Below, one piece after another: positions 41,836-53,039 of a stretch of DNA of 64,000 nt (position 1 is the first letter of the stretch; each line of letters opens with the position of its first letter). Source of the DNA: Triatoma infestans (lineage: Eukaryota; Arthropoda; Insecta; Hemiptera; Reduviidae); NCBI GenBank assembly GCA_011037195.1, contig JAAEAF010006143.1, positions 1-64,000 of the forward strand, read 5' to 3'. Position numbers and translations under genes: made by a program. The notes beneath the pieces are model-generated. The model was given only the letters and a program-made list of their open reading frames with translations. It was not told where the DNA came from and made no database searches.

Positions 41836-42939
41836 CTGTTCTATACTATCAGATAATATAACATTTAGTTGTTTACATCTTTACTTCACTCGGTTTTGTG
41901 GCCAGTTAAATAATGAAAAGTCAAAAAAAACCCTATGAAATTTTTATTGTAAGCCATGTTAAATTTCTATGTACTGGAACAGAGCTCAAATCTTAAAGTG
42001 TTTGCATATAGTAGTAGGACCTTTCATGGATCACTGTTTATGAAAGGTTTAGGAGTTCAGAAAGGATAGCAAGTGCTTTAACGATGGCACTCCCAAATTT
42101 CAGTAATGAACACAAATTAACCTAGAAATGTTGTTGATGCTGGCAGTAATTAATAAAGATAGGAGAAGAACATTGCAAATTATAGTTAATGCTTGGCTAT
42201 ATTTGATTAAATTTATTATAGAAAAATGTAAGGAACTTTTCAGTGCTTTTCACAGTGAAACTTAACGATATATGAAAAGTTAAAATTGTTTATATATAAG
42301 TAGAAACACTCTCAATTTCAATGCGAATGCACATTTTCTTTTTCCTTGGAGAAAATGAATAATTTTACCACCCAATTCCATAATAATGTCGAAAGAGTAA
42401 GAAAAGAAAGGTCAAATTTGTCCCTTACATAAGCCCACATACATAACTAAGTGAGGCAATATGTCAGAAATGTGCCTACTTAAACACATCTCTAGCCTTT
42501 ATCTTTCTACTCACACAACTTTAGGGTAGCCAACACCTGTTTGTTAGTCTATATCCTCAATCTCCAACATAATCTTGAGTGCTTTACTGTTAAAATAGTT
42601 TCTCCTAGTGATGTAAGTACCTTACAACTAAGTGCTTGTCCAACAGTTGGACGTAGTTTTAAGTTCACGATATTTACTTTTCCTCCTAAACTACACTGAA
42701 CTGTTTTTTTTTGTGTAACATTTCTTCATTCTGTCCCTCGTTCACTTTTTTTACTCGAAGCTAAAAAATTGTTTAACTTTTTCCCCCAGCAATTGGTATA
42801 TATCAGAGTTCCGTATCCAAAGAAGTAGAATTTACTTTAGCAATTTACAGAGCTAGTTTGCCGAAATGGTTGCTTGGAAGTATAACATGGAAAAATAAAT
42901 GTTTTTTAGTGTGACCATAACTAGGAAATACGAGTTAAA
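41836..42939. other. No recognised feature
   Basis: AT-rich, no coding or repeat signature recognised. Confidence 0.4.
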
Positions 42940-43115
42940 ATTAAATAGTGGTTATGAGCATGGACTTATAACTGGGAGGTCCCCAGTTTGAGTCCCGCTT
43001 GTAACTGCTAAATTGTTTATATTCGTTTAAAAAATGTTAAGAGTAAAGTAGGTGCTTCCGCCCACGTCCAGGACATCTAATTTGGTAGTTGGACGTTAAG
43101 ACTGCCAGAAAAAAT
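42940..43115 (+). mobile_element. SINE-2
   Basis: TAGTGGTTATGAGCATGGAC, B box CAGTTTGAGTCCCGC, then TTCGTTTAAAAAATGTTAAG, GTAAAGTAGGTGCTTCCGCC and GACATCTAATTTGGTAGTTG. Matches 45487-45650 throughout. Confidence 0.78.
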
Positions 43116-43249
43116 AGGCATTACTTTACTTTACTTTTTTTTACTGCTAAGTTCTCCATTTATTGCCATTAATACAATTTATTAGCCAAATTATCTTAAA
43201 AAATGAAGATAATTCAAACGTTTAATTGGATTTGCCATAAAAATAAGGT

Positions 43250-43430
43250 AGTATGAAGTATCATATCAACCAGAATGTAACTTGTCTTGCGCCGCCGTCT
43301 GTAACAATAAAACTTGTAGCAGAATAATTAAATTTTAATAAACTAATGGAAACCCCTTGAACCGCCTTAAAATCAATTTACCTAGAAAAATGTTTCAAAT
43401 AAAAGTGATAGCGATTTATGTGTGTAAATT
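43250..43430 (-). repeat. Rep-B fragment
   Basis: AACTTGT.GCAGAATA, AACCGCCTTAAAATCAATTT and AAAAATGTTTCAAATAAAAG, as in the other Rep-B copies. Diverged. Confidence 0.45.
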
Positions 43431-43439
43431 TTTTTTTTG

Positions 43440-44312
43440 TTTTTTTGGAGGGAGGCACTTCGACCAAGAGTGCAAGGGATGAGACCTATAAAGCACCCCT
43501 TCCAGATAAGGATCTCTGAGGAATCACAGGAACTGGGAAGATTCTAAGGAGGATATGTCTTCTTCCAACGCATGATAACAACCCGGGCTTCCGAATCCTC
43601 TCTGGAGATAGTAGCGCAGTCCGTTAGAAGATGTATGGGCAGTCTACTCCATTTCCCCACAGACTCTGCATGTGATATCGTGTTCTGGGCCCAGCTTCTT
43701 AAGGAGCCTCCTGAGTCTACAATGCCTTATTGGGGAAACCTATCAGCATGTAAAGCCTATTTTTACATTAGACTGATACATGCTTCAGATCTTTTTCTGG
43801 TTATAACCGCCCCAAGTTTGCTTTAGTTCTGGGAAGATTTTTCAGAACTGTGCTCTCTTCACTTCTTCAACTTCACTTTTCTTGAGTTCTTCTCTAAGAG
43901 TCTGGTCGCACATTTCACAGAAGCTTTTTGACGCCTTAAAAAGAGAGATGCAGCGCCTTTCATTGCCATGGGTGTCGGCCATCTTATTTCCTTCCACGCT
44001 GACATGCCCTGGCACCCAATATAGGGTAACTCTGTTGTTTCTGCCTAGGTCATTGAGTTTGTCGAGGCATACCGATACCGTTTTTGAAATTGATGACGTC
44101 GTTCTTTAATGGGTGGAACCTAGCTATCGGATAGAATTACAATTTTCTGATCCCGATATTTCCTATTGAAGTTAAACAGGACACCACCTTCAATTGCGTG
44201 AATTTCCGCGTGGAATATGCTGGAAAATTGGCCTATAGGCATCGAGTTTCTAGTCTTTGGCCCAAACACTCCGACCCAATTCCCACCCTTATACCATACC
44301 AAACATTCTTAG
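43440..44312 (-). pseudogene. RNase H-bearing non-LTR retrotransposon 3' end
   Basis: Minus strand from 44302: NWVGVFGPKTRNSMPIGQFS, FHAEIHAIEGGVLFNFNRKY and IVILSDS (catalytic D), then YWVPGHVSVEGNKMAD near 43985-44030 (N-K-M-A-D, catalytic D kept), EELKKSEVEEVKRAQF, and LRRLLKKLGPEHDITCRVCG near 43660-43720. A stop after SDS and frame changes near 43960 and 43830 break it. Poly-A side at 43420-43447. Confidence 0.76.
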
Positions 44313-44331
44313 CCTGAAATAAGGCTTATCT

Positions 44332-44517
44332 CATCAGAGACATTTTTCGTGGTAATCTGCTTCATTTTGTGGTCATCGAACGGTTTCGGGATGTCCGCCC
44401 ATCTTCAGGATGCGTTTGTCAGACAGTGTGATAACACAGATTTGCACAGAGCAAATTCAGTTTATACACTGACTGGTCTTTTTAATTGTATTTTAAATTG
44501 AGTTTAAAATACAATAC
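44332..44517 (-). mobile_element. Family F element F4, TSD AAGGCTTATCT
   Basis: Flanked by exact 11-bp repeats AAGGCTTATCT (44321-44331, 44518-44528). Starts CATCAGAGACATTTTTCGTG like F1 and F2 and contains one minus-oriented motif arm, then the upstream block (ATAACACAGATTTGCACAGA) and a small inverted pair TTGTATTTTAAATT/GAGTTTAAAATACAA. Confidence 0.72.
44374..44412 (-). ncRNA. Hammerhead-like ribozyme motif, F4
   Basis: Minus strand: CATC, CTGAAGA (exact), T, GGGCGGACATCCC (helix II now only GGG/CCC with a longer loop), GAAACCGTTC (one mismatch in helix III), GATG. Core and helix I intact. Confidence 0.52.
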
Positions 44518-44528
44518 AAGGCTTATCT

Positions 44529-45454
44529 TACTTGATATACTGAGCCAGTTGAACAAAAAAAAAAAAAAAAAAATTATGGCTCTAAGCAAATATTACTTTA
44601 AATTGTATTAAAGTAAGCAAATATTACAAATTGTTACTTTAAAACAAATATATAACTTTGTACTTTCCATTTATTTAATATTTATATATCTGTTTGGTAA
44701 AAAAAGGAATAATATTGGCTAGAATATTCTCATAAAAAAAAAAGTAATGTTATTTTAGAAAAATACAAGTATATAGAGATAAAGTATCTTCTTTATTATT
44801 ATAACTCAAAATAAAACAATAAATTAAAGCAAAAAAAAAATAAAAAATAAAGAAAATGTCTACAAGAAATTCATTTTTCCAACTAACGCAGAATGAAAGT
44901 ATTGATCTGTACTTTCCTATAGGGGACTGCCAGGGTCACTGCAGTGTATACCAAGATTTTTTTTATTATTTTTATATATTTATTGTTTGATACAGTAATA
45001 TATTATTATATATTAATTTGATTACTATTTTAATGTCAGTAAAAAATAAATAAGTAAATTAATAATCCAACTATTTATTGAGTTCGTGTCGTCATATAAA
45101 ACTTTATTTAAAAATAAATTAGGTATTAAATATCTCAAATTTTGTAACAAACATAAAAAAGTAATTAAACATAAGACTTTCTTTTAGTGCATTGAAATTG
45201 AAAAAAAAAAATAAAAAATGGAATTAACCAATTTTCTATAAAATCGTTAACAATACAAACATATCATTTCCATTCCTTTTATTCCATTAAATATCTTCAC
45301 GTCAGTTTCAATTTTGTAGCGTCTTATTTTAATTTTTAAATTTTTTTTCTGATATTGCTACGACAGAGAGATTATTACGATTTGTAAAAAAATCTTCAAT
45401 TAAAATTTGTCAAATTTTTACACCGAGAAAGTATTTTATGGAACAATTTGAATA
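44529..45454. other. No recognised feature
   Basis: Very AT-rich with several A or T runs. Nothing recognised. Confidence 0.45.
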
Positions 45455-45880
45455 CGAAAACATCTGACGTGAAACATTCAAACGAGTTGGGCGGGCGAGT
45501 GTTTGGTGTAATGGTTATGAGCATGGACTTGTAAGTAGGAGGTCACCAGTTCGAATCCCCGCGTATAACTGTTAAATTTTATATTCGTTTAAAAAATGTT
45601 AATAGTAAAGTAGGTGCTTCCGCCCCCGTTCATGACACCTAATTGACAGATTTTAATTAACTATCTAATTTAATTAGCAGATTTTTTATTAAAATTGCAA
45701 TATTTACAAACGAATAGTTTGGCTTACCATAGGAAAAGGCTTGTTGTGGTAGCAGTTTAAATTTAAACATAATTGACATAGGAAGTCCCCTCCAGGGGAC
45801 TTCACTAAAATAAACTTTTTCAAGGAGAAATGTTTCAAATAAAAGTGGTAGGGTTTTATATCTGTGCAGTTAGCATTTGA
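45455..45880 (-). repeat. Rep-B copy interrupted by SINE-2
   Basis: CTGACGTGAAACATTCAAAC at the start, then SINE-2 (45487-45650), then TTAAAATTGCAATATTTACA, GGCTTACCATAGGAAAAGG and GAGAAATGTTTCAAATAAAA. Same order as 3865-4120. Confidence 0.6.
45487..45650 (+). mobile_element. SINE-2, best copy
   Basis: GTGTTTGGTGTAATGGTTAT (A box), GAGCATGGACTTGTAAGTAG, CCAGTTCGAATCCCC (B box), TTCGTTTAAAAAATGTTAAT, GTAAAGTAGGTGCTTCCGCC and CATGACACCTAATT. About 165 bp; an insect-type tRNA-derived SINE. Confidence 0.82.
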
Positions 45881-45992
45881 AAATTTTGTAGAAAATCCCT
45901 GTTGCCGTTTTCTTCATATTCTACCCATACTTCTACAATAGTTAAGTATTATATAGGAGGTGGAACCACAATTTTATTGAAGTGGTAGTACT

Positions 45993-46438
45993 TGTAGTGG
46001 AAGAACGAAATGGAAAAATAATAGTTTTGGAAAATAGTTTTGTGAAAATTAGATAGTTCAAATAGTGTATTTGGTGATGGGTACAGAGCCAGGTATACTA
46101 CAATCTAGGTCATTGCTATTAGGAAAACAAAGGCACAAAAACCCGTTAGGCCAACTCTTTTGTAAAAGAAAATCTCCCGCTAAAGAGAGCATTCCTTCAA
46201 GACAGACTTGTTATAGACACCAAGGAGAACACATCAGTTATAACATAAGAGTTTATTATAAGTTTATTATTGTGATATTTTAAAGTAACTTAATTTCTCT
46301 TAGAGAATATATCTATTTTAAAAACAGTGGTGCTCTCTTGATTATTACTAATACTTCTATCTCTAACATACATACAAGCTCTTTTACAAAACCGCTCGTG
46401 CTACCACAAACAAACAACAACACACCAATAACATTTCA
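45993..46438 (+). mobile_element. Solo LTR (LTR-D), 446 bp, TSD TACT
   Basis: Starts TGTAGTGGAAGAACGAAATG, ends CACACCAATAACATTTCA, with TACT at 45989-45992 and 46439-46442. The first 120 bp match 50265-50378 almost exactly. Confidence 0.85.
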
Positions 46439-46644
46439 TACTCTAGAGAAAACTTTAACGGTGCTCTTTCCCCTCCACAAATAAAAGTGTGAGATAATAT
46501 GTGTAAAAGTAGCACTTGAGATTCCTGTGTTTTGCCCAAAACTTTTGTGCCAAGGTGGTCATTCAGCCTTGAATTTTATTGAATATGAATTTATCTACTG
46601 TTTGTTTTTCACAATCGCGTATTAGCAAAAGTCCAAATAGTAAA

Positions 46645-46905
46645 ACCTTATGGCGCAACAGCCCTTGAAGGGCCAAGGCTTGCCGGACGGCTATTTAAAT
46701 GGGGGACGTGTGGTAAACACACAGGCCGCAGTTTCCACGCCGTTTAGTTCCGGCCTTCGCTTCCTAGGGCGCTACTAACTGTAGCTTCCCACATTTTATC
46801 ACGATGCTCGGTCAAAACCGACTTTGCCCTCACAGGAATCGAACCTTGAATTGTCGCACGAAAGGCGAGTGCGCTAGTCACTAGACCAACATGTGAGGAC
46901 CCAAT
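46645..46905 (-). mobile_element. SINE-1
   Basis: Plus-strand view: CTTATGGCGCAACAGCCCTT, GGGCCAAGGCTTGCCGGACG, CGTTTAGTTCCGGCCTTCGC and GCTACTAACTGTAGCTTCCC, then the reversed head with GGAATCGAACCTTG (B box) and CTAGTCACTAGACCAACATG (A box). Full-length copy, matching 7140-7415. Confidence 0.82.
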
Positions 46906-47455
46906 AGTAAAAAACATATCAATAATCAGGGGCACAATTTTGTAATTTTTGAGAGAAATTATATAAAAAAATCACAGGGTAACTCTTATTTTATAAGCAG
47001 AACACAAATCTCTCAAAATGGTAATAATTCATTTTTGTTGAAATAAGAAAAATGTTAAAAATTAATTTTTTACTTTTATATATGAAAAAAAATCATATAG
47101 AATTTATAAAAATATCTAAAATAAATAATTCTCATTTATACAACTCATAAAGTTCAAAAATTTTTTCACGAAATTCAACTAAAAATTAGTGAGCAGTTAA
47201 AGTGGGGGGCTTATAACGCGAAGTAATTTTTAGTATTAAAAATAATTCTTACATTCAATCCCTGCATCTAATCTTAAATTATCTGTTTAAGGGGCCCATA
47301 AAAAATTATTTTTTATTTTTGTGTTAATTGTTTTTAAATTAATTAATTAATTAATATGTATTTTTTTAAATTATTTCTTTACCAAATACGCAGTTGTAGA
47401 GGTACATAGTTCAAGGCTTTCATTATAGTCAGACCGATCGATGTCGCTATTGTTA
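46906..47455. other. No recognised feature
   Basis: AT-rich, no coding or repeat signature recognised. Confidence 0.4.
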
Positions 47456-47459
47456 TTCT

Positions 47460-47525
47460 TCCGCAAAAGAAAAAAAAAAAAATTAAACACTCACACGACT
47501 ATTTCTTATTCCGAAGTGGATATAT
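47460..47525 (-). repeat. Rep-A end scrap
   Basis: A run, AAACACTCACACGACTATTT and CTTATTCCGAAGT: the proximal end of a minus-strand Rep-A. Confidence 0.45.
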
Positions 47526-47844
47526 CGTTGCTAAGAAAATGTGAATAAATTCAATTTATGTTTTCGTATTGTAGGAATTATTTGACACGCAACAAGCTAC
47601 CACGATATCGGGAAAGAACGACTTCAATTAATCTAGAGAAACCTAATGATTTGCCATCATTAGATCACATTTCTGAAAGATTGATTTCACCGTGTTTACA
47701 TCATGTATAATTATAGTAATTAATATTGCCAACTTATGTAGGTCATAAACATGAATACATTTTTAATTAAATAATAAATAAGGCAGCGGGAGATCCACAG
47801 CCGTCTCCGCGTTATTATTGGCTCCGCTGCTTGCTTTATTTTAT
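47526..47844. other. No recognised feature
   Basis: AT-rich, nothing recognised. Confidence 0.35.
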
Positions 47845-47965
47845 TGTAAAAATTAATTTTACAGGGTTTTTGGGTGGTCCCCCGTAGGTTGGTTTCAATT
47901 TAAACTGTACAAGCTTCGTTGGTTTTGACAGAGAGCGCTTCACACAGGTTTGCTCAGATATATAA
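47845..47965 (+). repeat. Rep-B scrap, opposite orientation
   Basis: TTTAAACTGTACAAGCTTCG, TTGGTTTTGACAGAGAGCGC and ATAAGGATAAA are the reverse complement of blocks at 4010-4070 and 16690-16760. Confidence 0.4.
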
Positions 47966-48002
47966 GGATAAACCCTACTAAATTTTTTTTATGACTAGCC
48001 TA

Positions 48003-48725
48003 ATTCAACATGGTAATCGTTGTGAAAAAACACGTAGATGTACTGAGAGAAATTAGTAGCCGTAATAAAGTTCTGGTTTCGGTACCCGGGCACTCGGGTC
48101 ACAGGTGCAATGAGGCGGCAGATCGCCTAGCCTGGGAGGTTTCCATTGGGAACCTTATCGGACCTGAACCATGTCTCAGAAGTATATCCATCAGAACATG
48201 GATGCACGATCGATCACGAGAATGGTGGGCTAGAACCTCAGGCCATATGCAGGCGAAAACGTTCATTCATAGCTACTCGCCCATACTAATTGCAGAATTA
48301 CTCCAACTAGGCCGGGTGGCCATAAGGATAGCAGTTGGCCTTCTCACTGGCCCTAGTAGTCTTAATAAGCACATGCACCGCAAGGGCCTGACAATGGATA
48401 GATAGCCTGTGTAGGTTTTGTCAGGAAGAAGAGGAACAATACTGCACGTTTTCAATACTGAAGCTGAGGTTTCATCTCTTTGTAGAAGAGAAGCTGACGT
48501 CTGCAAGCCTCACCCAAGGGCCTCTCTCGGGATTATTAAAGTCTAATAAAACTCGACAGGTCTCGAGACTGTGTACTTTAATCGACCACCTACGAGTCTC
48601 CCCGGACTTCAAAGTTCATATAAATGACAGGACCAGAGAGGAGAGGACTCCAACTTATAGGTCGCCACAATAGACCCATAGGAGTCGCGGTCGTCTAGCC
48701 AACCTCCCATAGAATCTCATCTAAG
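48003..48725 (+). pseudogene. RNase H-bearing non-LTR retrotransposon 3' end
   Basis: 131-codon frame: VLVSVPGHSGHRCNEAADRL (catalytic D kept), EVSIGNLIGPEP, IRIAVGLLTGPSSLNKHMHR. The frame stops at 48405 just before the CRFCQEEEE-like block (decayed). The 3' UTR 48450-48725 matches 7680-7955. Confidence 0.78.
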
Positions 48726-48764
48726 AGAAAAATATGTTTCATACCAGATTTTTCAGATATATTG

Positions 48765-48810
<46 letters not shown>

Positions 48811-48920
48811 CATTGGCTAAAATTTTTTTCATAGTCAGATGATCTGGAAATATATATTTCTGGTGAAAATTGACCTAATTTTGACCGCATATTTGACATG
48901 ACTGCAATAATCCTGTAGTG
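48726..48920 (-). repeat. Rep-A fragment with CA microsatellite
   Basis: TTTCATACCAGATTTTTCAG, a (CA)n run at 48769-48806, ACCATTGGCTAAAA, then GGAAATATATATTTCTGGTG and TTTGACATGACTGCAATAAT. Middle deleted. Confidence 0.55.
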
Positions 48921-48974
48921 ATTAAGAGACGTAATGATCGATCATAGGATGATACTTAACCTTCACATCAGTTT

Positions 48975-49480
48975 AAAATAATCACCAAGCAAAATGTGAC
49001 ATATAAATTTTTCCAAAAAAATAATTCATCCGGATTTACGACTTTATTGAAAAAGACTTTTCAATTTTTCACAGTTTTCTTATAAACAGCTGCAATGATT
49101 TTTTTATTTTTTTTTTAAATTTAAGGCGCTTTAACATCTAAGGTAATTGGCGCCCGGAGCCTTCTTAGTGCACTGCTGGCCTTTGGACATTGTTCTCTCG
49201 TTACAGATAACACTGTCCATCACCGAACAGTGAGCTGTAGAGGCTCCTAGGAAGAAAAAAATCTAAGGGTAGCACTGGACTCGAACCCGGGCCCTCCGCG
49301 TGGAAGTCAGTCCAACGCGCTAACCACTTAGCTAATCCCTCCCCTTTTAAGATTTTCTTTATAAGTTGCTTTTATAAATACACATGTATAAACTATTACT
49401 TTTATTTGAAATGTGTTCCGTTAGGAGCATTTTAGAGAACTAATTATTTTATGACTTTATGTTACCTACCCCTTATGCCA
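48975..49480 (+). repeat. Rep-A fragment interrupted by SINE-3
   Basis: Before the SINE: TCAATTTTTCACAGTTTTCT and GCTGCAATGATTTTTT; after it: TTTTCTTTATAAGTTG and ATTACTTTTATTTGAAATGT, consecutive parts of one Rep-A monomer. Confidence 0.45.
49125..49348 (-). mobile_element. SINE-3
   Basis: Plus-strand view: GAGCTGTAGAGGCTCCTAGG, CACTGGACTCGAACCCGGGC (B box reversed) and CAACGCGCTAACCACTTAGC (A box reversed), ending CCCTCC. Same order as the other SINE-3 copies. Confidence 0.75.
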
Positions 49481-49984
49481 TTTATTTATTAATGATCTTC
49501 AATATTTAAGGATAACATTTCTGAGTTTGAAGTAATTTTGTTAATTACATCTGTAAGAATGACAGAGAGAGAAGTCATGTGTTTGTTTCTTTATTTATGA
49601 AGAATTAAGTTACTTTTCTAGTACCTTTAATCCTATTAAATATTACTGAAATAACTTTTTAATGAAGTCAAGAACATTAATTAATAATTACCTGCTTATA
49701 ATGAACTAAGCAAGCATGAACATTGCTTGGAGCAAGTTTTATTTCGCTATTATTTCACTGTAGTATTTTATCTCCTCTTTTATATTCTTGTAACAGCTGT
49801 ATGGTCTGGACGGAAACAATTGTCCATTGCATACCTAATTTAGACCAGCACTGTTAGAATTTTCAACGATATTTATCATTGAAAAAATGGTAAATTAAAG
49901 TTGGTAATTTCAATGAAAATATCAATATAATTGTGGAAAATGTGCGGCAATGTTATAGTGATTGAGAATTATAGGGAAAACAAA
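49481..49984. other. No recognised feature
   Basis: AT-rich, nothing recognised. Confidence 0.4.
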
Positions 49985-50105
49985 ACATTTGTACTTTCTC
50001 TTAGTCCTAGTAAGAGGAAGTATTGAAGTATCGTATCGATATTTTCGAGATATCAGAGTTTTCATCGGGAATACACGTTTTAAAGTTAGATTCGAAACTA
50101 AATGA
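49985..50105 (+). repeat. Rep-A start scrap
   Basis: TACTTTCTCTTAGTCCTAGT AAGAGGAAGTATTG with its hairpin, ATATCAGAGTTTTCATCGGG and ACACGTTTTAAAG. Confidence 0.6.
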
Positions 50106-50378
50106 ATTCTATAGCTTCACTTCCTCAAACCATAACCTGCTTAGTTTTTCTACAGAGGTGGTCGATTAGCATCTCGTGAGTGCTGGAGATATGGGGGGGG
50201 GATCAGAAAATTGAGATCGTAAATACCTACAACTATTTGGGGATCACATTGTCTAGTCGGCTCTTGTAGTGGAATAACGAAATGGAAAAATAATAGTTTT
50301 GGAAAATAGTTTTGTGAAAATTAGATAGTTCAAATAGTGTATTTAGTGATGGGGATTGAGCCGGTATACTACAATCTA

Positions 50379-51349
50379 CAAGGCATGTCCAGTAAGTAAG
50401 TGTACTGAGGCTCTCACGGCCGGAGGGATTTTGTTTTCGACATCTTGGTTACACGACAGTATAGTACAATTGGAATTGTATAGTACAATTCCTTCCCACC
50501 GCAACGAGACCGGTTCGAGGTCAGTACGTTGAGAACTGTCGACGCGACAGTACGTTTCGTGAGAAATGTCAATCCAATCTCCCGCCAAGTGTGAAATATT
50601 CAAGGTCGGGCAAGAGTTTTTGAGACGCTACAAACTCCATGGAGATGAATTTCTCCGCTCCATCATTACTGGAGATGAAACTTGGGTTGCACACTACACA
50701 CCTGAAACCAAAAGGCAGTCTCAACAGTGGCGTCACACCTCTTCACCCTCCGCCAAAAAGTTCAAAACCACAATTTCAGCCAAGAAAATCATGGCATCCG
50801 TGTTTTGGGACTGTCAAGGCATAATTTTAATTGAAAATATGCCTCAAGGGGAGACCATCAACTCTGCAAGATACTGTGAGACCCTAAAAAAATTGCGGAG
50901 GGCGATTCAGAACAAAAGGAGAGGCATGCTGACAAAGGGAGTCTGCCTGCTGCACGACAATGCCAGACCACACACGGCCAACGCCACGAAGGAACTGCTT
51001 GCCTCGTTTAAATGGGATGTCCTGAACCATCCCGCGCATTCCCCTGACCTAGCACCTTCAGATTACTATCTCTTTATCTCCCTGAAGCTGCACATGGGTG
51101 GAAAAAGGTTTTCAACCAACGAGGAGGTGAAGGGGGAGGTGGAGAAGTGGACGAAGGGGTTGGCGGGAAACTACTTCGAGGAAGGCTCCAAAAATTAATA
51201 CCCCGGTTCACCACCTGCATTGAGAGGAATGGTGATTATGTCAAAAAGTAGCTTACATATGTACTAATGTAACCAGGTAATTTTTTTGGTCAAATACAAA
51301 TTTTTGTAACCTAGAAAAATTCAGTAACTTACTTACTGGACATGCCTCG
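50379..51349 (+). mobile_element. Mariner element, internally deleted, TSD TA
   Basis: Terminal inverted repeats: AGGCATGTCCAGTAAGTAAG at the left end and its exact complement at the right, one base in from each tip, with TA at 50377-50378 and 51350-51351. At 971 bp it is shorter than the ~1.3 kb of a complete mariner, because the 5' part of the transposase gene is deleted. Confidence 0.92.
50566..51198 (+). pseudogene. Mariner transposase, N-terminal DNA-binding domain deleted
   Basis: 210-codon frame with the catalytic triad of the D,D34D family: first D in SIITGDETWVAHYTPETKRQ, second in CLLHDNARPHTANATKELLA, third in SPDLAPSDYYLF, 34 residues after the second. The N-terminus jumps from a start-like MSIQSPAKCEIF directly to the GQEFLRRYK..GDEFL region, so the paired helix-turn-helix DNA-binding domain (~130 residues) is missing. 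The C-terminus is frameshifted near 51195. Not expected to be active, though TIRs are intact and it could be mobilised in trans. Confidence 0.92.
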
Positions 51350-52763
51350 TAAGTCAATGCAAACCAAGAGACAAAAGCGCAAGAATCCGTTAAATTAATA
51401 CAATGCCACTTGGCCATCTGTTTTGTAAGAGAAGGCGTTCTTTCGGACAGTGTGCATTCTGCTTTCAAAGCCAGAACACTTGCTTCAGGAATCGCTCTCT
51501 TAAACTCATGCCAGAGATCTGCCTTTATTCTAGATCATTTTATTAAGACAGTTTTGTTGTAAACACGGAAGCAGAACCATTGTTTTTCGCTATCTTAGCA
51601 TCAGTCCATATTAATAAGTTAATAATATCTTGCAAATAACTTGTAGTTATTATTTCAATAGAATATATTTATTGTTAGCAGTGGTGGACTAGTTTCTTAT
51701 TACTAATACTTCTCTCTTAAACATATATACTTACAACCCCTTATACAAAGCCGCTCACGCCACAAGCCACTACACTACAACAACTCATCCAAACAAAAAC
51801 ATTTCACTCTCCTTTTATGAACAGTTTAAGAGGAAAATCTCAATTGCTAAACTGTGTATCAATACCACGTGGGCTAATGTGATTTCGGTGAATGAAGGCG
51901 CCATTGCGTGGCAAATATCAAATTTATAAGACTGTATCTTGTGCAGTAGCATGTTATGGTGCTCAAGTGTGGGGACATGAACATTATGAACTGCTAGAGA
52001 AATTTCAAAGATACTTTCTTAAAAAATTGTTTTCTCTTCCTATCTGCACTCCCAACTATATGCTACATATCGAAACTTCCTTAGATCCTTTTCACATTGA
52101 AACTTAATATAAGTTATTGCCTCAATGTGTTTGAATTACCTGACCATCGCTTGCCTAAGATAGTAGCTATGGAAATAATTAAGCGTAAATTATCATGGTT
52201 TTCTTCGTGGATTAGTTTATTATCCTAATTGCATAGTGTTCATTTTGACTCATCCCTCCTGGATAAATCCATATGGTCAAAGCAACTAGGTTCTTTAATT
52301 TCTTCTTTTATACAAGTTTTTATAGGAAAGAATCTCTTGAGTGTGCTCAAGTATTGTATGGTAAGTATTGTATGGAACTTTAATAGAAAATAAAGAAGAT
52401 TTTGGTACTCATTGCGGATTGAACTCAGTGACTGGTTTTAATTTATCTGATCTGAGTTTGTGGTTTAAACTAAAAAAGGAGAGCTCTTAAATCTAAATAG
52501 TGTGCCTTGGATAGATCCGAGTCGGACAAGGAGTATTGCCAGGCATGTAATCTTTGGCAGCCTGAGACTCTCTTTATCATTTTCTTGGGGAATGTCCAGC
52601 ATTTGCTGACTCGCAAAAAAAAAGATTCTTCGGCTCTGAACTCATTTCTGATAGTTTTATTTGTTGAATTGTTTTCTACCTCAGATCGGTTATTGCTTAA
52701 ATTTGCTCGTCATATTTGGGGCATAAGAAATTTAAGATTATCAAATTAAATATTGTATGTACT

Positions 52764-53039
52764 TGTAACGGCAGGAGAGAGAACACAAGCCCAACCGAGA
52801 GAAAACAGACGCTCTCTACTACTCTCTGACTTAACTCTACTACTCTCTGACTTAAGCAGGCTAGAGTGGGGAGAACCTGTATATAAGCCAGTGAGAGATC
52901 TAGACATCTATCTATCAGATTCAACCATACATCGCATCGTATCATATCATCGTGTCCATAACTCTATTCCAACCCTTTATTCTATAAAATCATTACAAGT
53001 CCAGTGCAGTTTGTGTAGACTAATAACCATATTATAACA
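52764..53039 (+). repeat. LTR-like promoter segment
   Basis: Starts TGTAACGGCAGGAGAGAGAA (compare LTR-X TGTAACG) and contains a TATA-like TGTATATAAGCCAGTG near 52880 and a 21-22-bp tandem duplication (CTCTACTACTCTCTGACTTA twice, 52816-52857). The end chosen (ATTATAACA) is weak and no target duplication was found. Confidence 0.4.

Larger units (their letters stand above)
50265..51806 (+). mobile_element. Solo LTR (LTR-D), TSD CTCT, split by mariner
   Basis: TGTAGTGGAATAACGAAATG to CAAACAAAAACATTTCA, CTCT at 50261-50264 and 51807-51810. With the mariner and its extra TA removed the LTR is ~569 bp. Confidence 0.85.
50150..52745 (+). pseudogene. Non-LTR RT C-terminal relic, split by LTR-D and mariner
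   Basis: Left part ends IEIVNTYNYLGITLSSRL; right part starts SFYEQFKRKISIAKLCINTT. Excising 50265-51806 plus one CTCT copy restores one frame across the break. Further on: CAVACYGAQVWGHEHYELLE, KFQRYFLKKLFSLP, and a C-terminal CQACNLWQPETLFIIFLG block near 52540-52590 (the C..CNL..ET..HFLG zinc-like module). Several stops. A non-LTR family different from those at 142, 15490 and 37138. Confidence 0.78.

Noticed and set aside
52764..53039. Complete LTR related to LTR-X
   Set aside because: The TGTAACG start and TATA-like box fit, but no CGTTACA end and no duplication of the left flank TACT were found.
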